Positions 16,215-22,650 of a DNA stretch of 26,627 nucleotides are shown here, piece after piece; within the stretch, counting starts at the first letter, position 1, and each line of letters begins with the position of its first letter. The notes beneath the pieces are model-generated. The model ran no database searches, was not told the DNA's origin, and saw nothing but the letters and a program-made list of their open reading frames with translations. Source of the DNA: Nitrososphaerota archaeon (GTDB taxonomy: Archaea; Thermoproteota; Nitrososphaeria; Nitrososphaerales; Nitrosopumilaceae); NCBI GenBank assembly GCA_022564385.1, contig JADFLN010000009.1, positions 1-26,627 of the forward strand, written 5' to 3'. The position numbers and the translations under genes were made by a program.

Positions 16215-16264
16215 TTGTATGGTATTGTAATCTATTTTTAGACTCTCAGAATAGATTTAATTTT

Positions 16265-16474
16265 CTAATGTTTCTCTAGTCTTTTTTTATCTCTACAAAT
16301 TCCACAGAGATATTTTTTCTTGAAATTCTCTAATTCTATTTTGAATGCTTTAGTTTGAGAATATCTCACTCCTGCTAGTATTCCTCCTGGCACTTTTTTC
16401 CCACAGTTGGTGCAATGAATTTCAACATTGAATTTTACCCTCTTTTCATTTTCTAAAATTTTACCAATTATCAT
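16265..16474 (-). CDS. small zinc-ribbon protein, unknown
   Basis: A 69-residue protein with two CxxC knuckles (HCTNCGKK and LCGICRDKK) separated by a basic stretch, consistent with one structural zinc and nucleic-acid or protein binding. The start at 16474 is preferred over the ATG two codons upstream because GTTTATATC on the minus strand (16496-16504) is centred about 26 nt before it. Neighbours give no functional clue: it converges on the DUF2203 gene and is divergent from ubiA. Confidence 0.72.
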   Translation of the reverse strand: MIIGKILENEKRVKFNVEIHCTNCGKKVPGGILAGVRYSQTKAFKIELENFKKKYLCGICRDKKRLEKH

Positions 16475-16530
16475 AGGCATGTTTCATTTAATTTTGATAT
16501 AAACAATAGCCTGAAATTAGAACTCATGAA

Positions 16531-16537
16531 TATTATA
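16531..16537 (+). promoter_or_regulatory. TATA box of the UbiA-family gene
   Basis: TATTATA centred 27 nt before the ATG at 16561. Confidence 0.5.
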
Positions 16538-16560
16538 CTGAAAAACTGATACTCTTTTTG

Positions 16561-17445
16561 ATGCTCTCAGTTTGGTTTCGTGTTATTCGAGTAAGATTTC
16601 TTCTTGCATCGGTAATTGCAGTTTCTGTTGGTTTGGCACTAAATTGGAAGCAAAATTCCTCAATAGATCCACTTGATGCAATTTTGACATTTGCTGGAGT
16701 GTTGGCACTTCATGCAAGTGTAGATTTGCTAAACGATTTTTGGGATTTTAAAAGAGGAATTGACACAAAAACAAATCGAACCAAGATGAGTGGTGGAACT
16801 GGTGTATTACCAGAAGGATTACTCAAACCATCTTCTGTGTATCGTGCTGGAATTGGATTTTTAATAATCGGTGCTGTACTTGGAAGCTATTTTGTAATCA
16901 CTGATGGTATTACTATTGGAATAATTTTGGGGTTTGCAATTTTATCTATCTATTTTTATTCAACTAAAATTGTTAATTCTGGTTTAGGTGAATTTTTTGT
17001 TGCAGTAAAAGGTTCCATGATTGTTATCGGTGCCTATTTTATTCAATCTGGTCAAATCACAATAGAATCTATTCTTGCAGGTATTGTTGTTGGAGTTTTA
17101 TCTTCATTAGTACTTTTTATCACTTCATTTCCTGATCATGATGCTGACAAGTCTCAAGGTAGGAAAACTTTGGTTATTGTAGTTGGAAAAGAAAAAGCTA
17201 CAAAACTTTTTTGGATTTTTCCACTAGTGTCATATTTTATAATAATAATTGGCATATCTGCAAATTTGTTTCCTATACTATCACTAATCACTTTTCTTAG
17301 TATGCCTTTGATGATAAAATCTGGATTGGGCTTAAGGAAAAATTTTGATTCAATTGAGAATCTAGTTCCATTCATGTCGTCTACATTGATGTTCAGTAGA
17401 ATTACGGGAGCTTTATTTGTTGTTAGTATTTTGATCGGATTGTGA
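16561..17445 (+). CDS. UbiA-family prenyltransferase, probably menaquinone (MenA-like)
   Basis: A 294-residue integral membrane prenyltransferase with about eight to nine hydrophobic helices. Both Asp-rich motifs that bind prenyl diphosphate through magnesium are present: NDFWDFKRGID (Asn58, Asp59, Asp62, Asp68) and DHDAD (Asp192, 194, 196). Overall pattern, including SGGTGVLPEGL after motif 1, is closest to 1,4-dihydroxy-2-naphthoate polyprenyltransferases that make menaquinone, which ammonia-oxidising archaea contain. Other UbiA substrates cannot be excluded. The codon before the ATG is TTG, so a one-codon-longer call is possible; TATA spacing favours the ATG. Confidence 0.88.
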   Translation: MLSVWFRVIRVRFLLASVIAVSVGLALNWKQNSSIDPLDAILTFAGVLALHASVDLLNDFWDFKRGIDTKTNRTKMSGGTGVLPEGLLKPSSVYRAGIGFLIIGAVLGSYFVITDGITIGIILGFAILSIYFYSTKIVNSGLGEFFVAVKGSMIVIGAYFIQSGQITIESILAGIVVGVLSSLVLFITSFPDHDADKSQGRKTLVIVVGKEKATKLFWIFPLVSYFIIIIGISANLFPILSLITFLSMPLMIKSGLGLRKNFDSIENLVPFMSSTLMFSRITGALFVVSILIGL

Positions 17446-17483
17446 TGCTTTAGACATAAATTTAGCAATTCATGAGACTTTGT

Positions 17484-18584
17484 ATGATTTCAGGTTTTGC
17501 AACTTCTGATGGAACCAAAAAATTTGCTCAATTTTCAGGCGTAAATCAAGCTAATTTTAAAGAATTTGAAAATCTCACTCTCTCTAATGTTGGGATTGGA
17601 ACTTATCTTGGAGATGCAGATTCTATAACCGATGAATTAGTAACAAATGCTGTAAAGCAATCAATTCTATCTGGAATCAATGTTGTGGATACCGCAATAA
17701 ACTATAGATCCCAAAAAGCAGAGCGTTCAGTTGGAAAAGCTATTTCAGAATTAATTAAAGAAGAAAAAATTTCACGTGATCAGATATTTCTTAGTACAAA
17801 AAATGGGTATGTGACAAATGATGCTGATGTGAAGTTAGGTTTTTGGGAATATGTCAAAGAAGAATATACTAAAAATGGAATCCTTAAGGAAGGTGATGTC
17901 ACTTCTGGGTATCATTGTATGACTCCAACTTATCTCTCTGATCAATTAGAACGTAGTTTGAAAAATTTGGGATTGGAATGTATTGATTTAATATATCTTC
18001 ACAACGCCGTAGAAGGACAAATTAAAGATGTTTCCAAGGAAAAATTCTTGGAGAATTTGAAAGATGTCTTTGAATTGTATGAACAAAAACGTGATGAGGG
18101 AAAAATTAAATTCTATGGGATGGCCACTTGGGAATGTTTTAGAGTTCCAAAAGACAATCCACAGTATCTTTCATTTGAAGATACTGTTAATATGGCTAAA
18201 AAAATTGGAGGAGAAAACCATGGATTCAAATTTATCCAATTACCATTTAACTTGCATTATGATCAAGCATTACTTAGTAAAAATCAATTACTTGGAACTA
18301 ACAATGTGTCTGTCTTAGAAGCAGCTGTAAAATTGGGAATTGGTGTATTTACTAGTGTTCCATTGATGCAAGGTCGTCTATTGGCACCTGGTGCGATACC
18401 TGATTTTGGTGATCTAAAACCCTCTTTACGTGCTTTACAATTTGTTCGTTCAACACCGGGAGTTCTAGCTCCACTAGTAGGTCAGAAATCATCAGACCAT
18501 GTTTCTGAAAATCTTGAGATTATGAAAATTCCACCCCTGTCTGAAGATGAATTTTTAACATTAGTTAAGAAATTAACTTCTTGA
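17484..18584 (+). CDS. aldo/keto reductase family oxidoreductase
   Basis: A 366-residue (beta/alpha)8 NAD(P)H-dependent oxidoreductase. The catalytic tetrad is in place: Asp69 (NVVDTAINY), Tyr74, Lys106 (STKNGY) and His173 (YLHNAVEG). The C-terminal cofactor region includes STPGVLAPLVGQKSSDHVSENL. It is longer than classic AKRs because of an insertion around residues 111-145 (DVKLGFWEYVKEEYTKNG). Substrate unknown. I chose the ATG at 17484: an ACATAAAT box (17454-17461) is centred about 26 nt upstream, while the ATG at 17472 would be only 14 nt from it. It follows the UbiA-family gene by 38 nt. Confidence 0.9.
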   Translation: MISGFATSDGTKKFAQFSGVNQANFKEFENLTLSNVGIGTYLGDADSITDELVTNAVKQSILSGINVVDTAINYRSQKAERSVGKAISELIKEEKISRDQIFLSTKNGYVTNDADVKLGFWEYVKEEYTKNGILKEGDVTSGYHCMTPTYLSDQLERSLKNLGLECIDLIYLHNAVEGQIKDVSKEKFLENLKDVFELYEQKRDEGKIKFYGMATWECFRVPKDNPQYLSFEDTVNMAKKIGGENHGFKFIQLPFNLHYDQALLSKNQLLGTNNVSVLEAAVKLGIGVFTSVPLMQGRLLAPGAIPDFGDLKPSLRALQFVRSTPGVLAPLVGQKSSDHVSENLEIMKIPPLSEDEFLTLVKKLTS

Positions 18585-18589
18585 CCTAA

Positions 18590-18606
18590 TTTTTTTTATT
18601 ATTTTC
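18590..18606 (+). terminator. T-rich terminator after the aldo/keto reductase gene
   Basis: Eight consecutive T followed by ATTATTTTC, six bases after the stop codon; this is the usual form of an archaeal intrinsic terminator. Confidence 0.5.
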
Positions 18607-18657
18607 AAGATGTTGTAGAAAGATAATAAATGGGATATCCTTAGAAGAATTAGTAAT

Positions 18658-19023
18658 TTGTCTGCCAAGATTTATGATTATTCAAAAATCTGTGATTCTA
18701 TCTTGGCTGTTGATCCTAAAATTCGATTTGTAGGTGTGATTAATGAACAAGGTAGACTGGTTATCGGTGGAATGAAAGAAAATGTTGAACCTCTAGAAAG
18801 TGAAAAAGATGATGAACTGATCTTTATGGAACTTGCATTACGCGTAAAAATGAGAAAAGAATTTGATAAACAACTTGGTCCTGTGAATTTTGCTATGGCT
18901 TCTCGTGAACGTGCTCTTGCAATTAGTATTCCAATTAATGGTGATATTTTGTATGTGGTAGCCGAGTCTGATGCAGATTATGGAATTCTCCCAAAGAAGA
19001 TTCTTGAAATAATCCGTTCTTGA
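18658..19023 (+). CDS. DUF6659-type conserved thaumarchaeal protein
   Basis: A 121-residue protein. The core IRFVGVINEQGRLVIGGM, then DDELIFMELALRVKMRKEFD, then a strand pair and DADYGILPKKILEII matches a family I recall as DUF6659, multiplied in ammonia-oxidising archaea. The strand-turn-strand start (GVINEQGRLVIGG) resembles roadblock or profilin-like folds, so a scaffold or sensor role is possible but unproven. The start codon is TTG at 18658, the only start before residue 39; AGATAATAAAT lies about 30 nt upstream as TATA-like box. Confidence 0.78.
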   Translation: MSAKIYDYSKICDSILAVDPKIRFVGVINEQGRLVIGGMKENVEPLESEKDDELIFMELALRVKMRKEFDKQLGPVNFAMASRERALAISIPINGDILYVVAESDADYGILPKKILEIIRS

Positions 19024-19087
19024 CTTTACTTTTTTCCTAGTTTTGGGAATTTTAACAAATATTTGATAATGAAACATTTACCATATC

Positions 19088-19095
19088 TATAAATA
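19088..19095 (+). promoter_or_regulatory. TATA box of the YHS gene
   Basis: TATAAATA centred 25.5 nt before the GTG at 19117, which supports that codon as a leaderless start. Confidence 0.6.
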
Positions 19096-19116
19096 GAATT
19101 TATCTATGAAAAATTT

Positions 19117-19263
19117 GTGCCAGTAGATCCAGTTTGTGGAATTGAACTTGATGAAGATTTAGCATTACTTCACGAGGATAATGGAAAAAAATTCTATTTT
19201 TGTTGTAATGGTTGCAGGCTTCTTTTTCTTAAAAAACCTCGTAAATACAAAAATAATGTTTAG
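19117..19263 (+). CDS. 48-residue YHS-domain protein
   Basis: A very short frame starting with GTG. It reads VPVDPVCGIELDED, then KKFYFCCNGCRLLF and ends KKPRKYKNNV. This is the full YHS signature (D-P-V-C-G near the start, Y-x-F-C-x2-G-C-x3-F, then a final P-x-K-Y), with cysteines at 7, 29, 30 and 33. YHS modules bind metal (often copper or heavy metals) and occur in metal handling proteins and as TRASH-like domains. A copper role is plausible because ammonia oxidation depends heavily on copper, but this is inference. It has its own TATA box, and its stop codon overlaps that of the asparagine-synthase-like gene by 4 nt. Confidence 0.82.
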   Translation: MPVDPVCGIELDEDLALLHEDNGKKFYFCCNGCRLLFLKKPRKYKNNV

Positions 19264-20216
19264 ATGGGAAAAGCCCCACACATTCTACAAAATTTTGAAT
19301 TCTCAATAGTATGTTTGCAGTATGGGCAAACATTTTCTATATGACTATCCGCCGGGGATCCAAATAGTTTCTTGAAAATTTCATAATAATGCATTGATTC
19401 CCTACTTCTGATAATTACTCCATCTTCTTTCTCAACTGTTAGTCGTTTTTCAACAAATATCTCTTCACTAATTATTGAATTAAACAAATTTGTTAGTCCT
19501 ACAGTTCCAGATCCTTCTTGCATTGGTGATTTTTCCCTCCATGCAATTTGCTGTGGGATATATTTTTCAAATGTCTTGCGCAGAATCCATTTACCCCATC
19601 TTTTTTCTTTTTCGTTTCTAACTTTCAGATTTACTGGAATTTCTTCAGCTAGTTTTTTGACTGCATTATTTAGAAACGGTGATTCAATACTTATTCCCAA
19701 TGCTTTTCCAATTTTTTGTGCTGGAAAATGCATTACTGAGCAAATTCGTCTGACTTCTTCTTCCAATTCATCTTCTGGCTTATTTATTAGAAAACTGTAT
19801 CCTGCAAATAACTCGTCAGCCCCGTCTCCAGTGATGATGGATTTTTCACCATTTTCTATTGCCCATTTTATTGCAAGATACATTACTACATTATTGCGAA
19901 TTTCAATATCGTTGAAATTTTTTAAAATCTTAATTGTATCTTCAATTGCCTCAAGAATTGTAGTAGTCTTGACGTATAAAATTGATAGAGGTAATTTCAT
20001 TTCTTTTGAAATCATTTGGCAATAAGTTAGATCTGTTGAAACAAAATCTTCCGTAATAATAGCAACGGTCTTTGGTTTTCTTTGTTTTAGAAAATATGCT
20101 ATGATTGAACTATCTAATCCGCCAGATAATGAAATTAAATTTGATTTACAAGAATTACAGGATTCTTCTAAAACTTCGTAAAGATTTTTGGAAACTTTAT
20201 CCAATGAAAAACACAT
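19260..20216 (-). CDS. asparagine-synthase-like ATP-pyrophosphatase lacking the glutaminase domain, with C-terminal zinc ribbon
   Basis: A 318-residue protein holding only the synthetase half of AsnB-type enzymes. The PP-loop SGGLDSS (31-37) binds ATP, TGDGADELFAGY is the family signature, and SPFLNN and WREKSPMQEGSG follow as in AsnB. There is no N-terminal class-II glutaminase domain and no catalytic Cys2: the Cys2 here (MCFSL) is not followed by GATase sequence. The C-terminus adds a zinc ribbon, CPYC (297-300) and CRMC (310-313). It could use free ammonia, be fed by a partner, or act on another substrate such as a carrier-bound acid. Start ATG at 20216; no strong TATA box seen. Confidence 0.85.
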   Translation of the reverse strand: MCFSLDKVSKNLYEVLEESCNSCKSNLISLSGGLDSSIIAYFLKQRKPKTVAIITEDFVSTDLTYCQMISKEMKLPLSILYVKTTTILEAIEDTIKILKNFNDIEIRNNVVMYLAIKWAIENGEKSIITGDGADELFAGYSFLINKPEDELEEEVRRICSVMHFPAQKIGKALGISIESPFLNNAVKKLAEEIPVNLKVRNEKEKRWGKWILRKTFEKYIPQQIAWREKSPMQEGSGTVGLTNLFNSIISEEIFVEKRLTVEKEDGVIIRSRESMHYYEIFKKLFGSPADSHIENVCPYCKHTIENSKFCRMCGAFPI

Positions 20217-20283
20217 GTCTTTGAAATTAAAATAGCTATGCCTAATGATTTTACTTTGAATAATTACGTTTTTTATTGCAAAC

Positions 20284-20291
20284 TTTAAATT
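20284..20291 (+). promoter_or_regulatory. TATA box of the Cys-rich HTH regulator
   Basis: TTTAAATT centred 27.5 nt before the ATG at 20315. Confidence 0.5.
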
Positions 20292-20314
20292 CTTTATAGA
20301 ATTCTTGTGAATTA

Positions 20315-20731
20315 ATGCTATTACCTGCTGAAATTGAATCTAAAACTTTAATCCCTGCGTTACGAGCAATTCTTGCAAAAAAACTTGCAGAAGAACATGA
20401 CATTAGAGAAGACGAAATTTCTAAAATGCTTGGAGTTACTCAAGCAGCAGTTAGTAATTACATTCGTGGAACAAGAGGTGATCCATCATTGATTGCAAAA
20501 CTTTTAGCAGAAAAACAAGTTGCGATTATGATAAATGAATTATGTGATAGTCTTTCATCAGACATGGCCTATACTCCATCCAATCTTTCCAAATTCATTG
20601 GGCTTTGTAATTACATCAAATCTAGTTTGTTAATATGCGAGATACATCATAATCTGGAATCAAACATAGATGAACAAGTATGCAAAGAATGTGAAAATAT
20701 ACTTCTTAAAGGTCCTGGAAGTATTTACTAG
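20315..20731 (+). CDS. HTH transcriptional regulator with C-terminal cysteine cluster (COG2522-like)
   Basis: A 138-residue archaeal regulator. Residues about 15-65 form the HTH (REDEISKMLGVTQAAVSNYI followed by RGTRG, a conserved wing-like turn). The C-terminal half holds Cys98, Cys108, Cys123 and Cys126 (CKEC) with a His pair at 111-112, which could bind an iron-sulfur cluster or zinc and make it redox or metal responsive. That reading is inference. Its stop codon overlaps the stop of alba by 4 nt. Confidence 0.85.
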   Translation: MLLPAEIESKTLIPALRAILAKKLAEEHDIREDEISKMLGVTQAAVSNYIRGTRGDPSLIAKLLAEKQVAIMINELCDSLSSDMAYTPSNLSKFIGLCNYIKSSLLICEIHHNLESNIDEQVCKECENILLKGPGSIY

Positions 20732-21042
20732 ATTTTATTTAAAACAATCTCGATGGTTGATGTCATTTTACCAATTCCAGCAGCTGATACTGTATCTACA
20801 GTAATTTTTCCAACTTTAGAATTACCTTTTAGCATTTTTTCAGTAATGATGTTTGCAATGGCTACTGCGTTTGGAATTGAATTTCCTCTTGCTCTGAGAA
20901 TAACTTGTTTTTTACTTCCCAGTATGGATAGCACATCAACCGCTAATATCATTATGGGGTCGTTTCCAATATTTATGATGGCATCATCAGACTTGTCGGT
21001 CTGCTCCTGACCATATCGTTCATTTGACTCTTCCATGAGCAT
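20728..21042 (-). CDS. albA: Alba chromatin/RNA-binding protein
   Basis: A 104-residue Alba-family protein, a small dimeric DNA and RNA binder. The conserved block is IINIGNDPIMILAVDVLSIL, then KKQVILRARGNSIPNAVAIA, then the beta hairpin SKVGKITVDTVSAAG and IEIVL. The N-terminus has about 20 acidic, probably disordered residues (EESNERYGQEQTDKSDD) not found in the crenarchaeal protein. ATG at 21042 or two codons later; a CTTAAAAG element lies about 30 nt upstream. Confidence 0.93.
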   Translation of the reverse strand: MLMEESNERYGQEQTDKSDDAIINIGNDPIMILAVDVLSILGSKKQVILRARGNSIPNAVAIANIITEKMLKGNSKVGKITVDTVSAAGIGKMTSTIEIVLNKI

Positions 21043-21093
21043 TATTCAACAATCAGCAATTTTTTGTTCTTTTAAGTTTTATCGACCATTGAT

Positions 21094-21582
21094 TCATTTA
21101 TCAAAATAGTCAATTGGGATGTTTTGATAATCCCCATTTGGAAGTACTCTTCGGATTGTGATCGGAATCACTCTTTGTACAAGTTCTTCCATTGAAATAT
21201 CCAATGAATATTTTGCATTTTTTGGAATTGGAATGAATGGTGGTGCTCCTAGAGATAATTGTAATGCTCTTGCGCCCATAATTCTTGCCTTTTCAAATCT
21301 TGTTAATGTTGGTGGACCAATTGTGATTTTACCTTTTTCACAAGGAATCTCTACTGGGTCATGTTCTATTATCTTATCAATTACTTCTCTGTCTTCAATT
21401 TCTTTGATTTTTTTTTCAAGATTTTCTTGTTCTTTTTCAGTTAATGGTTCTACTAGATCTTTTCTATCAATTAATTTTCGATAAGTTTCAAGTGCTTTGT
21501 TTAGTCCCGTATTTTCTTCTACTTTTTCATCTTGTTCAGTTTCTGGGACTTGTTCCAATTTAGTTTCTTTAGATGTAGACAA
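21094..21582 (-). CDS. rpo6: RNA polymerase subunit Rpo6 (RpoK, omega homologue) with long acidic N-terminal extension
   Basis: A 162-residue form of the omega/RPB6 homologue, which helps assemble and stabilise RNA polymerase. The conserved C-terminal domain (residues about 93-160) reads LTRFEKARIMGARALQLS, then GAPPFIP, then ITIRRVLPNGDYQNIP. The first about 90 residues are an extension rich in Glu and Lys with predicted coiled-coil (EKEQENLEKKIKEIEDREV); typical archaeal Rpo6 is 55-100 residues. The start is TTG at 21582. The frame stays open to another TTG at 21633, but the TATA box lies between them, 26.5 nt from 21582, so the shorter form is the likely product. Confidence 0.9.
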   Translation of the reverse strand: MSTSKETKLEQVPETEQDEKVEENTGLNKALETYRKLIDRKDLVEPLTEKEQENLEKKIKEIEDREVIDKIIEHDPVEIPCEKGKITIGPPTLTRFEKARIMGARALQLSLGAPPFIPIPKNAKYSLDISMEELVQRVIPITIRRVLPNGDYQNIPIDYFDK

Positions 21583-21605
21583 GTAACGAAATTTTCTTAA
21601 AACGT

Positions 21606-21611
21606 TATATA
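21606..21611. promoter_or_regulatory. palindromic TATA box shared by rpo6 and the cyclophilin-like gene
   Basis: TATATA, identical on both strands, lies exactly midway (26.5 nt each way) between the TTG start of rpo6 at 21582 (minus) and the TTG start of the cyclophilin-like gene at 21635 (plus). No better TATA box is visible for either gene. Confidence 0.6.
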
Positions 21612-21634
21612 TTCTAATCAATTTAAAATACAAA

Positions 21635-22021
21635 TTGAGTACACTTTCAGTCTCACGAAAACAACTAATTTTAGAAATTCTAGGAAAAGCAAAAATTCCT
21701 TGTAATCTTAAACGTCATTTGTCTCCCAGAACTGTTGGAACTATAATGAGATCTTTACCACTAGAAGGTCATGCTCATCTATTAGGACAAAGTATTTTGT
21801 ATTTTGAAACTAGTATTGATTCTGGAATTGAGAGAGCAAGAACTGAATTTAAAAAAGGCGATGTTGCATTTTTACCTTCATCCGGTAGCATTTGTTTTTT
21901 TATTACTGATGTAACATCTGGAAGAACTATGACCCCCATTGGAAAGTTAGTTGATAATATTGATGCATTAAAGGAGATTAAATCTGGAGATGTATTTCGT
22001 ATCTATGAAGAAACTGCTTGA
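21635..22021 (+). CDS. cyclophilin-like fold protein (PF04126/TM1367-like)
   Basis: A 128-residue protein of the small archaeal/bacterial cyclophilin-like family. It contains RTVGTIMRSLPLEG, FKKGDVAFLPSSGSICFFI and SGRTMTPIGKLVDNIDAL followed by IKSGDVFRIYEE, matching the family core. Prolyl isomerase activity has not generally been shown for this group; the residues of true cyclophilins are not all recognisable. The start codon is TTG at 21635; no ATG occurs until the middle of the conserved region. The final 19 nt overlap the 3' end of the convergent eS25 gene. Confidence 0.82.
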   Translation: MSTLSVSRKQLILEILGKAKIPCNLKRHLSPRTVGTIMRSLPLEGHAHLLGQSILYFETSIDSGIERARTEFKKGDVAFLPSSGSICFFITDVTSGRTMTPIGKLVDNIDALKEIKSGDVFRIYEETA

Positions 22022-22314
22022 TACAAATGATGTCCTGAATAGCCCCCAACTCTTTTTACAGTTCCCTTATTTGCAGATTCTCTTAGAAATGCGTTTGCTG
22101 CAGAAATTTTGACCCCTATCTGTCTTGCAAGATCTTGAACTGTGATTACTTTGGAGTTTTGAATAATTTTCATTGCTTGTTGCTCATTTACTAAAACTAC
22201 GATCTCTGCCTTTCTTGGGCCTGTCTCACCTCTTCCCTTCTTTTCTTTCTTTGAATCTTTACTATCTGATGACTTTTCTTTCTTAGCTGCAGTTGGTTTT
22301 TTTCCTCCACCCAT
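22003..22314 (-). CDS. rps25e: ribosomal protein eS25
   Basis: A 103-residue small-subunit ribosomal protein shared by archaea and eukaryotes, absent from bacteria. A lysine-rich N-terminus (MGGGKKPTAAKKEKS) precedes the winged-helix core with VITVQDLARQIGVKISAANA and the end GTVKRVGGYSGHHLYQ. TTTATAAG on the minus strand (22338-22345) is centred 27.5 nt before the ATG, indicating a leaderless mRNA. The unusual 19-nt convergent overlap with the cyclophilin-like gene means their transcripts must be antisense at the 3' ends. Confidence 0.95.
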   Translation of the reverse strand: MGGGKKPTAAKKEKSSDSKDSKKEKKGRGETGPRKAEIVVLVNEQQAMKIIQNSKVITVQDLARQIGVKISAANAFLRESANKGTVKRVGGYSGHHLYQAVSS

Positions 22315-22408
22315 AAATTGAGAAAAAAATATTCCTCTTATAAACGATGAATAATCTCATTGAATTGCTCTTTTATCAAAAGCTAAAAATTCTTAATTTA
22401 TTTTCAAA

Positions 22409-22416
22409 TATAAATA
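22409..22416 (+). promoter_or_regulatory. TATA box of the small zinc protein gene
   Basis: TATAAATA centred 25.5 nt before the ATG at 22438, which selects that codon over the ATG at 22426. Confidence 0.6.
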
Positions 22417-22437
22417 ACATCTTACATGCTTGATGAT

Positions 22438-22650
22438 ATGGGAGTTGTTTCAAAAGGCGCAAAATGTAATGTTGAAGGATGTGACCAAGATGGTACTCGT
22501 TCTCTCAATACTGTCAAAGTTGAACGTGCAGGTCTTCGAGTAAATTCCAAAGGTAAAAAATCTGTTCTTTGTAAAGAACACTACAAAGAATGGAAAAAAG
22601 AATCAAAAGAAGACCGAGAACTTGAACGTGCTCGATATGACAAGTTTTAG
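22438..22650 (+). CDS. small conserved zinc-finger-like protein, unknown
   Basis: A 70-residue protein with Cys10-x4-Cys15 (KCNVEGCDQ) and Cys45-x2-His48 (LCKEHYKEW), a spacing that suggests a treble-clef type zinc site, and a highly charged C-terminus (KESKEDRELERARYDKF). It may bind nucleic acid or ribosomes; no assignment is possible. An ATG four codons upstream (22426) would lie only 13 nt from the TATA box and is less likely. It shares a 4-nt stop overlap (TTAG) with the dys gene. Confidence 0.75.
   Translation: MGVVSKGAKCNVEGCDQDGTRSLNTVKVERAGLRVNSKGKKSVLCKEHYKEWKKESKEDRELERARYDKF

Noticed and set aside
19576..20025. 149-codon plus-strand frame opposite the asparagine-synthase-like gene
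   Set aside because: Composition (Ser/Phe/Ile-rich) is typical of antisense shadows; no domain and no promoter at the right spacing.
21158..21484. 108-codon plus-strand frame opposite rpo6
   Set aside because: It lies fully within the conserved rpo6 gene and has no family features.
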